Assembly (NCBI RefSeq): GCF_030764225.1
Contig: NZ_JASAXH010000003.1
Reading direction: 5' to 3' (one strand)
From: Phocoenobacter atlanticus
Lineage (GTDB): Bacteria > Pseudomonadota > Gammaproteobacteria > Enterobacterales > Pasteurellaceae
Length of the DNA: 64,000 bases
Shown here: positions 7,190-14,694 of the stretch, one piece after another
Layout: the number at the start of each line of letters is the position of its first letter
How positions within the stretch are numbered: the stretch's first letter is position 1
Made by a program: the position numbers and the translations under genes
Notes under the pieces: generated by a model
Told to the model about the DNA's origin: nothing
The model's input: the letters and a program-made list of their open reading frames with translations, nothing else
Databases searched by the model: none

Positions 7190-8737
7190 TTAACGAATAA
7201 TTAACCAACCCCAATCTGTCATTAGTGACGTTAGTGTTGGTAAAAATAATTTTAATGATGCGAAACCGACTAAAGATAACACAATTGTGTAAGGTAACGC
7301 CATATACACCATTCTACCATAAGATAAACGAACCAAAGGAGCAAAAGATGAGGTTAATAAGAATAAAAATGCCGCTTGTCCATTTGGTGTTGCCACTGAT
7401 GGTAAATTAGTACCTGTATTAATTGCAACAGAAATTAAGTCAAATTGTTCACGCGTAATAATATTCTCTTTTAAAGCGTGGAAAGCTTCATTAATATAAA
7501 CTGTTCCTACAAAGACATTATCAGAAATCATCGAGAGCAATCCATTAAAGATATAGAATAATCCAAGCTGTGAATCAGTATCTGCGGCTAACACATATTT
7601 AATAATTGGTTCAAAAAGTTTTAAGTCAACGATTACAGCCACTATTGAGAAGAAAACGACAAGTAATGCAGTAAAAGGCAATGACTCTTTAAATGATTCT
7701 CCTATCGAATGTTCATCAATGATACCACAGAAAGAAGTACAGATAATGATAATAGTTAAACCAATAATTCCAACATCCGCCAAATGGAATGCTAACCCAA
7801 TAACTAACCAAATTCCTGCAAGGGCTTGAATAACTAATTTCGCACGATCTTGATCGGTCATTTTTTTATCTTGTTCTGTATTAAAACGCGCTAAAATTGC
7901 CCATACACGACGTGGCAACGGGTCACCATAGCCAAATAATCTGTATCGTTCTAAAAGATAACAAGTAACAGCACCGCATAATAAAACAGGGACACTTACA
8001 GGGGCAACACGTAATACAAATTCACCAAAATGCCAACTAGCTTTATCTGCAATAATTAAGTTTTGAGGTTCGCCTACCATTGTCATTACACCACCTAACG
8101 CACTTCCTACACCTGCGTGCATAAGTAAGCTACGTAAAAAGCTACGGAAATGTTCCAAAATTTGTTTGTTGGTAGTGATTTTTTCATCACAATAAATATC
8201 GTTTACATCATCATCAAAGGTGTAACCAGAAGCTACTTTATGATAAACCCCGTAAAAACCTACGCTGACACTGATAATAACGGCAATAACAGTTAGAGCA
8301 TCTAAGAATGCAGAAAGAAAAGCTGCACTTAAACAAAAGGCTAATGATAATGTTCTTTTTGAACGTACTACAATTAATAGCTTAGTAAATGCATAAAGTA
8401 GTAACTGTTTCATAAAGTAAATACCCGCTACCATAAACATTAATAGCAAAATAACTTCAAAATTTGCCATTATTTCTTCTTTAATATGTTCAGGATGCGT
8501 CATTCCAATTACAACCGCTTCCATAGCTAATAAACCACCAGGTTGTAAAGGATAGCATTTTAGTGCCATTGCTAAGGTAAAGATAAATTCACAGACTAAA
8601 CACCAACCAGCAACAAATGGGTCGATGAAAAATAAAATTGGATTTAAAACCAAAAAAAAGATAATGGCATATTTATACCATAATGGGGAATTTCCTAAAA
8701 AATTCTTGAAAATAGAACTCGGGGCTATCATAAACAA
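7190..8737 (-). CDS. nhaB: Na+/H+ antiporter NhaB
   Basis: Inner-membrane sodium/proton antiporter, 515 residues, the usual NhaB length, with about a dozen hydrophobic segments. Landmarks are the N-terminal IFKNFLGNSPLWYK, AFLSAFLDALTV in the middle, GGVMTMVGEPQNLIIA, and the C-terminal GTNLPSVATPNGQAA, all characteristic of NhaB. It is divergent from fadR and precedes dsbB, a neighbourhood conserved with enterobacteria. Roles are sodium export and pH homeostasis, by family. Confidence 0.96.
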   Translation of the reverse strand: MFMIAPSSIFKNFLGNSPLWYKYAIIFFLVLNPILFFIDPFVAGWCLVCEFIFTLAMALKCYPLQPGGLLAMEAVVIGMTHPEHIKEEIMANFEVILLLMFMVAGIYFMKQLLLYAFTKLLIVVRSKRTLSLAFCLSAAFLSAFLDALTVIAVIISVSVGFYGVYHKVASGYTFDDDVNDIYCDEKITTNKQILEHFRSFLRSLLMHAGVGSALGGVMTMVGEPQNLIIADKASWHFGEFVLRVAPVSVPVLLCGAVTCYLLERYRLFGYGDPLPRRVWAILARFNTEQDKKMTDQDRAKLVIQALAGIWLVIGLAFHLADVGIIGLTIIIICTSFCGIIDEHSIGESFKESLPFTALLVVFFSIVAVIVDLKLFEPIIKYVLAADTDSQLGLFYIFNGLLSMISDNVFVGTVYINEAFHALKENIITREQFDLISVAINTGTNLPSVATPNGQAAFLFLLTSSFAPLVRLSYGRMVYMALPYTIVLSLVGFASLKLFLPTLTSLMTDWGWLIIR

Positions 8738-8864
8738 CTCTCTCCTCTGACCAAATTTATAACATCATTTGGTTAAATTTTTAATTATTGTCTCATATTG
8801 TAATATAGATTAGATTAAACGATAATAGGGAAAGGCAATATTAATGCAAAAGATTTTAAAAATT

Positions 8865-8891
8865 ATCAATAAATTCAAAAAATTTATTGAT
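8865..8891. repeat. Perfect hairpin in the fadR leader
   Basis: ATCAATAAATT and AATTTATTGAT are perfect inverted repeats of 11 bases around a CAAAA loop, 40 bases upstream of the fadR start in the nhaB-fadR divergent region. It lacks a T-run and is AT-only in the stem, so it could be a protein site or a weak leader structure. No known operator is matched. Confidence 0.35.
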
Positions 8892-8931
8892 TTGATGAAA
8901 ATTCACACATTATTTGGGATGTTATAACTAA

Positions 8932-9666
8932 ATGAATGAAAACAAATTTGGTATTTTAAAAGCCAGTAGTCCAGCAGCATTAGCAGAAGAGTATATTATT
9001 AAAAGTATTTGGAATAATACTTATCCACCTAATTCATATTTACCTGCTGAAAGAGAATTAGCGGATACTATTGGGGTAACACGAACAACATTACGAGAAG
9101 TTTTACAGCGTCTCGCTCGTGAAGGTTGGTTAAATATTCAGCACGGCAAACCAACTTATGTTAATAATATTTGGGAAACAGGCGGAACAAGTGTGGTAGA
9201 AAAGTTATTTCAACTTGATAAAACAGTCGCCCCTCTTATTATTGCAGATATTCTTTCATTACGTACTCGAATGTCAGATTCTTATATTCCGAAAGCAATC
9301 GAAACAGATCCTGAAGGTTCTTTGGCAATTTTTGAACAATTAGAACAATTAGACGATACAGCAAAAGCCTATACCGAATTTGATTACCACGTATTTAGAA
9401 GTTTTACTGTCGTTGCAAATAAACCTGTTTATGGTTTAATTTTTAATAGCTTTAAAGGTTTGTATAATCAGATTGGAGGTATTTATTTTAGTATTCCTGA
9501 AGGGCGAAAATTAGCACACGATTTTTACACTAGCTTACAAGAGTTATGTAGAAATGAAAACGCTGAAAAAGTACGAGAATGTATTAAAATACACCGAGAA
9601 CAAAGTACCAAACTATGGAATGAAATACTAGGAAAGCTAGGGACTAAACCTAGAATGGAAGGCTAA
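8932..9666 (+). CDS. fadR: Fatty-acid-responsive transcription factor FadR
   Basis: GntR-family regulator, 244 residues (E. coli 239). The N-terminal winged helix at about residues 10-75 contains PAERELADTIGVTRTTLREV and QHGKPTYVNN, almost identical to E. coli FadR; the C-terminal acyl-CoA-binding domain retains YGLIFNSFKGLY and the FDYHVFR segment. It should repress uptake/degradation genes and activate unsaturated fatty-acid synthesis. Two FadR-like operators occur elsewhere in this window, upstream of ompP1/fadL (27499) and fabB (32369), consistent with an active local regulon. Confidence 0.95.
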   Translation: MNENKFGILKASSPAALAEEYIIKSIWNNTYPPNSYLPAERELADTIGVTRTTLREVLQRLAREGWLNIQHGKPTYVNNIWETGGTSVVEKLFQLDKTVAPLIIADILSLRTRMSDSYIPKAIETDPEGSLAIFEQLEQLDDTAKAYTEFDYHVFRSFTVVANKPVYGLIFNSFKGLYNQIGGIYFSIPEGRKLAHDFYTSLQELCRNENAEKVRECIKIHREQSTKLWNEILGKLGTKPRMEG

Positions 9667-9678
9667 TATTGTTATATT

Positions 9679-9734
9679 CAAGCGGTGACTTTATCTCAAC
9701 TTTTTGCAAATTTTTGATCAAATAATACCGCTTA
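9679..9734. repeat. Inverted pair of uptake sequences between fadR and yfbV
   Basis: TCAAGCGGT on the plus strand faces TAAGCGGT on the minus strand, around an ACTTTTTGCAAATTTTTG core. Beyond the uptake cores the arms do not pair well, unlike other copies in this window. The minus-strand arm overlaps the yfbV stop codon (TAA of TAAGCGGT). It lies between convergent genes and may serve as a weak terminator. Confidence 0.5.
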
Positions 9735-10166
9735 TAACTCATCAAAATACTGATCACCCCAAGTTTGCTCAGCGAGTTTTAATAAAGTGGCAAAATCTTG
9801 ATAAGAAGGCATCATTTGTTCTTCCACATCAATTTGCTCACTAATCAATTTTATGCGTAACTCCTCATACCACTTTAATAAAGAAAGAGAAAGAGGAGAT
9901 TTAGCTCGTCTACCAAGCCAAAACAATCCTTGAAAGGGAATGCTCAATGCAAATAACGCAGTAATTAAAACATTGACTAAAATAAATTGAGTGGGACTAT
10001 GTAAAAAATATTGCCAAATAATGGCAAAACAAGCAAAAGCAGGCATTACTTTTTGTGCAAATTTAACCCATTTAATAAAGCGGTAATCCGGCATAAAGAC
10101 ATTGAGTTTTTTTTGATTTGGTAAGGTTTCAATATAATTCTGTCCTGCTTTTAGTGTGTCATACAT
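9732..10166 (-). CDS. yfbV: YfbV family membrane protein (UPF0208)
   Basis: A 144-residue inner-membrane protein with two membrane segments at about residues 35-52 and 56-82 (ALFALSIPFQGLFWLGRR), then a cytosolic tail ending TWGDQYFDEL. The pattern GQNYIETLPNQKKL...RFIKWVKFAQKVMPAFACF aligns with E. coli YfbV, linked in the literature to chromosome macrodomain boundaries. It is convergent with fadR. Family assignment is firm; the biochemical role is not known from sequence. Confidence 0.85.
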   Translation of the reverse strand: MYDTLKAGQNYIETLPNQKKLNVFMPDYRFIKWVKFAQKVMPAFACFAIIWQYFLHSPTQFILVNVLITALFALSIPFQGLFWLGRRAKSPLSLSLLKWYEELRIKLISEQIDVEEQMMPSYQDFATLLKLAEQTWGDQYFDEL

Positions 10167-10297
10167 AATACTACCTATTTAGAATTCAGATTTACCATTG
10201 TAGCTAACTCTCAAAAATCTACAATAGATAATGCAGATAAGTTAAAGTATTGTTATAATCTAAGTAAGATAATATCTTTAACTTAAGGAACTATTCA

Positions 10298-11044
10298 ATG
10301 CCAATTAAATTTATTCAACTATTTCAAGATAGTTGGAATTTTATCCAAAACCAACGCCAATTTTCCCTTTTTTCAATGGGAACAATGCTATTAATTCAAT
10401 TGGGACAATACTTACTTCTTCAATTTTTCCCAATACAACTACCTGCACAAAATATTTCTCAAAACCCTCAAGAAAATATCCTCTTTGTCGTATTCCCCTC
10501 TTTGCTATTACTTATTTTAAACTTGGTATTTACAGCACTCGTTATTTTAAATGTAAAATCTATCACTAACAGTAACTATCAACACTTTTTTCAACCAATT
10601 TCAGGAATATTAAAATCATTTTTCCCATTAATATTACTAAGTATTATTTCTGCTATTCCATTAGCATTTACACTTGGATTGACTGGTTTTTATTCAATCG
10701 CAAATCAATCTCCAATTAGTCTTGTTTCATTACCTCTTATCGTATTAGGGCTTTATTTCTTCATAAAACTTTATTTAACTATTTATGTTTATTTGGTAGA
10801 AGAGCCACAAAAAAGTATTATGGAAACACTCACTTTTACCTTTAAATTAAGCAAAGGAAAAATGCGACCATTAGCCTTGTTCTGTGTGCTTGCATCATTA
10901 TTACCTTTATTTATTATCAATAGTCTTGAACGCTTAGGAGACGGCATTCCTATCCTTATTTTTTCTGCCATTGTAAGTACTTTTTTAAGTGTTTTTGTGA
11001 TTGTATTTAGCTTCCGTTTTTACCAGCTTTACCGCCAACTATAA
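10298..11044 (+). CDS. yciC: YciC family inner-membrane protein (UPF0259)
   Basis: A 248-residue membrane protein with about six hydrophobic segments, same length as E. coli YciC. The N-terminal SWNFIQNQRQFSLFS, the central LTIYVYLVEEPQKSIMETL and the C-terminal FSFRFYQLYRQL fit the family. It heads a four-gene cluster yciC-yciB-yciA-yciI; the first three keep the E. coli order. yciB begins 9 bases after its stop with a shared ribosome site. Function is unknown beyond envelope location. Confidence 0.83.
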   Translation: MPIKFIQLFQDSWNFIQNQRQFSLFSMGTMLLIQLGQYLLLQFFPIQLPAQNISQNPQENILFVVFPSLLLLILNLVFTALVILNVKSITNSNYQHFFQPISGILKSFFPLILLSIISAIPLAFTLGLTGFYSIANQSPISLVSLPLIVLGLYFFIKLYLTIYVYLVEEPQKSIMETLTFTFKLSKGKMRPLALFCVLASLLPLFIINSLERLGDGIPILIFSAIVSTFLSVFVIVFSFRFYQLYRQL

Positions 11045-11053
11045 GGATAACAA

Positions 11054-11602
11054 ATGAAACAATTACTTGAATTTATCCCACTAATTTTATTTTTTGTTGT
11101 TTATAAATTATTTGGTACACAAGAAGCTGCAATCACTTTAGTTATTGCGACTATTATTCAATTAATTTTACTAAAAGTGTTTTTTGGTGAGGTGACTAAA
11201 ATGCAACTGTTTATGGCTGGTTTTGTTCTAATTTTTGGAGGTTTAACTGCTTATTTTGATGATATTCGCTTTCTACAATGGAAGGTGACCATTATTAACG
11301 GACTTTTTGCATTCGCGTTGCTATTTAGCCAATTTGTATTAAAAAGCCCTATTATTAAATATTTACTTGGGAAAGAAATTCAGTTAGAAAATAAAGTTTG
11401 GAATAATCTAAATCTAGGTTGGGCAGTATTTTTTATCTTCTGTATGTTACTGAATATTTATATCAGTGAATTTATGTCTGAGGATATTTGGTCTACCTTT
11501 AAAGTATTTGGATTAACAGGGCTAAGCCTGATTGCGACAATTATTACAGGTGTGTATCTCTATCCACATTTGAAACAACTGGAGGAAAACAATGGCAAAT
11601 AA
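11054..11602 (+). CDS. yciB: Inner-membrane protein YciB (intracellular septation family)
   Basis: A 182-residue protein with five or six membrane helices. It opens MKQLLEFIPLILFFVVYKL, and carries GGLTAYFDDIRFLQWK and NLNLGWAVFFIFCMLLNIYI, close to E. coli YciB/IspA, which affects cell-envelope synthesis and septation. It overlaps yciA by 11 bases, so coupling within the operon is likely. Confidence 0.93.
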   Translation: MKQLLEFIPLILFFVVYKLFGTQEAAITLVIATIIQLILLKVFFGEVTKMQLFMAGFVLIFGGLTAYFDDIRFLQWKVTIINGLFAFALLFSQFVLKSPIIKYLLGKEIQLENKVWNNLNLGWAVFFIFCMLLNIYISEFMSEDIWSTFKVFGLTGLSLIATIITGVYLYPHLKQLEENNGK

Positions 11603-12032
11603 TCAATGTCGAGAACCTGAAGGAAAGCTAATTTTAAGAACCCTTGCAATGCCATCTGATACCAATGCCAATGGTGATATTTTTGGTGGTTGGATTATGT
11701 CTCAAATGGATATGGGAGGGGCTATTTTAGCAAAAGAGATTGCTAAAGGGAGAGTGGTTACCGTTTCCGTTAACTCAATGAATTTTTTACATCCTGTTTC
11801 TGTCGGTGATGTCGTATGCTGCTATGGAAAATGTACTAAAGTTGGACATTCATCTCTACAAGTCAAAGTCGAAATTTTTATTAAACGCGTTTATGAGGGA
11901 TTACGAGATCGTCACTGTGTGACAGAAGCTGAATTTACCTTTGTGGCAGTAGATAATGACGGTAAGCCTCGCCCTATTCCACGTGAAGATAATCCTGAAT
12001 TAGATACTGCTCTTGCATTACTTAACCAATAG
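11592..12032 (+). CDS. yciA: Acyl-CoA thioesterase YciA
   Basis: Cytosolic hotdog-fold thioesterase hydrolysing a wide range of acyl-CoAs, 146 residues. The family landmarks are NANGDIFGGWIMSQMDMGG with the catalytic Asp, VSVNSMNFLHPVSVGDV, and the C-terminal FTFVAVDNDGKPRPIP. The ATG has a GGAGGAAAAC ribosome site inside the end of yciB. The homologue in Haemophilus influenzae (HI0827) is structurally known, which supports the call. Confidence 0.95.
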   Translation: MANNQCREPEGKLILRTLAMPSDTNANGDIFGGWIMSQMDMGGAILAKEIAKGRVVTVSVNSMNFLHPVSVGDVVCCYGKCTKVGHSSLQVKVEIFIKRVYEGLRDRHCVTEAEFTFVAVDNDGKPRPIPREDNPELDTALALLNQ

Positions 12033-12041
12033 GAGAATATT

Positions 12042-12338
12042 ATGTATTATGTTATTTTTGCTCAAGATAAACCAAACACGCTACAACAACGTCTTGCTGT
12101 GCGTGAACAACATTTAGCTCGCTTAAAGCACTTACAAGCAGAAGGTCGACTATTTACTGCAGGTCCAAATCCAGCAATTGATAGTGAAACACCTGGAGAG
12201 GCAGGTTTTACCGGGTCAACAGTCATTGCACAATTTACTTCATTAGAAGACGCAAAACAGTGGGCAAGTGAAGACCCTTACGTAGAAGCTGGTGTTTATG
12301 GCGAAGTATTTGTAAAACCTTTTCTTAAAGTATTTTAA
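12042..12338 (+). CDS. yciI: YciI family protein
   Basis: A 98-residue ferredoxin-like-fold protein of the YciI/YCII family. It starts MYYVIFAQDKPNTLQQRLAV, has the conserved REQHLARLK histidine and the WASEDPYVEAGVY segment with Asp-Pro-Tyr. The active-site His/Asp pair of the family appears present, but the reaction is not established. It is 9 bases after yciA and ends the yciC-yciI operon ahead of a clear terminator. Confidence 0.92.
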   Translation: MYYVIFAQDKPNTLQQRLAVREQHLARLKHLQAEGRLFTAGPNPAIDSETPGEAGFTGSTVIAQFTSLEDAKQWASEDPYVEAGVYGEVFVKPFLKVF

Positions 12339-12350
12339 TTATTAAATATA

Positions 12351-12390
12351 AAACTGAGGTAAAATATATTATTTATACCTCAGTTTTTAT
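12351..12390. terminator. Terminator after yciI
   Basis: AAACTGAGGTA and TACCTCAGTTT form an 11-base stem with a 14-base AT loop, followed by a T-run on both strands. It serves yciI and, from the other side, comEA. Confidence 0.85.
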
Positions 12391-12436
12391 AATTCCTAGC
12401 TTCATCAATACTAGCTGTTTTTCAGCTTATCTTTAA

Positions 12437-13036
12437 TTAAAATTTCACAAAAGATTTAATATTTTTAATAGTCGCAACACCAATGCCTTGCACATTTGAA
12501 AGTTCCGTAATATTTTTAATTTTACCGACTTTCTTACGATAAGAAATAATCGCTTTTGCTTTTTTAGGACCAATGCCTGCTAACTGTTGTAACTCTGTTG
12601 CCGTTGCAGTGTTAATATTCACTACTTTAGACATTTTTTTCGCTGTTTTTTTAGTCTTCGATTTTTTTGTATTCGCCGTTTTTTTCACAGAAGATGCTTT
12701 CTTTTCTGTTTTCACGTTTTTAGACTCTGCTTTCTTTTTCACACTGCCTGATTTTTTATTTACTTTGTTAGATGCTGTTTTTTTTGCATTTTTCTTTGAT
12801 GATGTAACCGCTTGCTTACTTGATTTTGTCTTAGTTTTTGATGATTTTTCAAGTTTTTTAGCTTTTTTTGTTTTCTTCACCTGTTTTGTTTTTTTTACTT
12901 TTTTTGATTTTTGCTTTGCTCCCTGAGATGTTTTTTGTTTCTCTGCTTTAGAAGAGTTTGAACTCGGTGCCGCAAAAGAGACCGTTGAAACGGCTGTTGC
13001 AAGCATCAAAATTACAAGTGTTTTTAAAAATTTCAT
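12437..13036 (-). CDS. comEA: ComEA-like DNA-receptor protein with a long lysine-rich linker
   Basis: Periplasmic double-stranded-DNA-binding protein of natural transformation, 199 residues against about 110 for H. influenzae ComE1. There is a Sec signal (MKFLKTLVILMLATAVSTVS, cleavage near SFA-AP), then about 110 residues made almost only of Lys, Ser, Thr, Ala and Asn (for example KKVKKTKQVKKTKKAKK), then the helix-hairpin-helix domain at about 138-199: NINTATATELQQLAGIGPKK and VQGIGVATIKNI. The linker resembles histone H1 tails and would itself bind DNA. It contains one coding uptake sequence (Lys-Gln-Ala-Val). It sits 95 bases beyond frdD, on the same strand. Confidence 0.85.
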   Translation of the reverse strand: MKFLKTLVILMLATAVSTVSFAAPSSNSSKAEKQKTSQGAKQKSKKVKKTKQVKKTKKAKKLEKSSKTKTKSSKQAVTSSKKNAKKTASNKVNKKSGSVKKKAESKNVKTEKKASSVKKTANTKKSKTKKTAKKMSKVVNINTATATELQQLAGIGPKKAKAIISYRKKVGKIKNITELSNVQGIGVATIKNIKSFVKF

Positions 13037-13075
13037 ATAAATTCCTTTATGTCCTTTAGTTAAATAAAAAGTTAA

Positions 13076-13114
13076 ATAAAAAATGGCGATCTAACCTCGT
13101 TAGACCGCCATTTT
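13076..13114. terminator. Terminator of the frd operon
   Basis: AATGGCG and CGCCATT, with inner arms TCTAAC and GTTAGA around a CTC loop, give a strong hairpin with one internal mismatch. On the minus strand a T-rich run follows. It separates frdD from comEA. Confidence 0.85.
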
Positions 13115-13131
13115 GTCTAAAAGTTCTACAA

Positions 13132-13488
13132 TTAAATGTTAATTACTGCAAATAATACTAACACACTATATAAAATTGATAAACCATAGAAGATAATTCC
13201 ACTTGCGGGTAAATGAATTTTAAAATCGTGCAAGCCGTGATGAATACGGTGCATTGCTCCCCAAACAGGGAAGATCAAAAACCCTAAAATCACTAGTTTA
13301 CCAAACCAACATTGTGAAAATGCCACAAGATTTTCAACCCCACCGCTAATTAAACCAAGCGGTAATAAAAAACCAATAATTAGCACTAATATAGGGTAGA
13401 ACATAGCACTTACTGTTGTTCCTGCACCAAATAGTAACCATACAACAGGCTCATCAGAACGTTTAATCTCTTTCATTTTCTCCCCCAT
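13132..13488 (-). CDS. frdD: Fumarate reductase subunit D
   Basis: Membrane anchor of fumarate reductase, 118 residues with three membrane helices (about residues 14-38, 55-80 and 95-118). Together with FrdC it binds menaquinone and holds FrdAB at the inner membrane. The GAMHRIHHGLHDFKIH loop is characteristic of FrdD. Its start and the frdC stop share one base, so the four genes form a tight operon. Confidence 0.93.
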   Translation of the reverse strand: MGEKMKEIKRSDEPVVWLLFGAGTTVSAMFYPILVLIIGFLLPLGLISGGVENLVAFSQCWFGKLVILGFLIFPVWGAMHRIHHGLHDFKIHLPASGIIFYGLSILYSVLVLFAVINI

Positions 13489-13892
13489 TAAATGTACATC
13501 AATACTAAAATTACAAGGCTAACGAATGCGGTTGCACCCCATAAGACCCCTGTAATAATATTTGGATTGATACGTTGATTTTTAACAATAATATTCAGCA
13601 CTTTTGGTGTCATAAAGTAATAAGTCACGGTATTAAGAATGACGGCTCCTAGTGTGATAATATTAAAAATCACTACCACAGGATTTTGTAAAAATGGAAT
13701 AAAATTCGCTTTTACATCTTCTACGCCACCACCTAAACAGATCACACCATAAAGTAAGACTAAACAAAACCAAAGTGTTGGCACTGCGGTTGCTTCACGA
13801 GCAATGTACAGTTTGTAAAAATCTAACTTTTTCCACCACGTTGGCGTCATTTCACGCACATATTTTTTGCGTTTAGTTGTTTCAGTTGTCAT
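13488..13892 (-). CDS. frdC: Fumarate reductase subunit C
   Basis: Membrane anchor of fumarate reductase, 134 residues, three helices. The conserved N-terminal EMTPTWWKKLDFYKLYIARE, with the quinone-site Glu near residue 29 of E. coli, is present. It lies 10 bases after frdB and overlaps frdD by one base. Confidence 0.94.
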   Translation of the reverse strand: MTTETTKRKKYVREMTPTWWKKLDFYKLYIAREATAVPTLWFCLVLLYGVICLGGGVEDVKANFIPFLQNPVVVIFNIITLGAVILNTVTYYFMTPKVLNIIVKNQRINPNIITGVLWGATAFVSLVILVLMYI

Positions 13893-13902
13893 TTTACACT
13901 CC

Positions 13903-14691
13903 TTATTTCTTTGGTTTTAACATTGAAATCACGTAATCTTTCGAGCTTTCAACTTTACCTTGGTTTACCGCTGATGCAGGATCAACGTGTTTTGGACATA
14001 CTTCTGAACAATAGCCCACAAAAGTACAGCTCCATACCCCATTTTTACCATTGATCACTTTCATACGCTCAGCTTTACCACTATCACGGTTATCAAGGTT
14101 ATAACGGTGTGCCAGTGTTAACGCTGCAGGACCAACAAATTCAGGGTTTAAACCAAATTGTGGACAAGCTGCATAACATAAACCACAGTTGATACACATT
14201 GAGAATGTACGGTATTTTTCTAACTGTGCTGGTGTTTGTTTAGTACGAGTTTTTTCAAGTTCAACACGAGCATCTGCAAATTCCTTATCATCAACAGGCG
14301 CTTCTAATTCAGGGGCTTTATTATCAATAATATATGGTTTGATCGCTTCTAAACTTTCAATAAAGTGACTTAAATCGACCACTAAGTCACGCTCAATTGG
14401 AAAGTTTGCAAGTGGTTCAATACGCATATAACCGCTGTAATCACGTAAGAATGTTTTACACGCAAGTTTAGGCTTATTGTTTACCATCATTCCACAAGAA
14501 CCACATATCGCCATTCGACAAGACCAACGATAAGAAAGTTCTGGTTCTTCTTCATCTTTAATATAACCAAGTGCATCAAGAAGTGAAGTTTGGCTATCAT
14601 AAGGTACTTGATACTTGGTTAAATGAGGTTCGTTATCTTTTTCTGGATTATAACGAAGCACTTCAACTGTCATCATATTTTGTTCTGCCAT
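13903..14691 (-). CDS. frdB: Fumarate reductase iron-sulfur subunit
   Basis: Electron-transfer subunit, 262 residues. The N-terminal plant-ferredoxin-type domain has SCRMAICGSCGMM and a later Cys (LACKTF) for the 2Fe-2S cluster; the C-terminal domain has CINCGLCYAACP and later CSEVCP ligands for the 4Fe-4S and 3Fe-4S centres. Only 3 bases separate it from frdA. All ligands look intact. Confidence 0.97.
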   Translation of the reverse strand: MAEQNMMTVEVLRYNPEKDNEPHLTKYQVPYDSQTSLLDALGYIKDEEEPELSYRWSCRMAICGSCGMMVNNKPKLACKTFLRDYSGYMRIEPLANFPIERDLVVDLSHFIESLEAIKPYIIDNKAPELEAPVDDKEFADARVELEKTRTKQTPAQLEKYRTFSMCINCGLCYAACPQFGLNPEFVGPAALTLAHRYNLDNRDSGKAERMKVINGKNGVWSCTFVGYCSEVCPKHVDPASAVNQGKVESSKDYVISMLKPKK

Positions 14692-14694
14692 TTT

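Noticed and set aside
8738..8790. CTCTGACCAAATT near the nhaB start as a FadR site
   Set aside because: Only the right half matches; the left half has no AACTGG-like sequence.
12573..12926. Long plus-strand frame rich in Phe/Val opposite comEA
   Set aside because: It is the complement of the Lys-rich linker codons (AAA/AAG read as TTT/CTT); no ribosome site and no independent signal.
13078..13114. Possible competence CRP-S site (GCGATCTAACCTCG) upstream of comEA
   Set aside because: Only one half fits TGCGA-N6-TCGCA; the sequence is better explained as the stem of the frd terminator.
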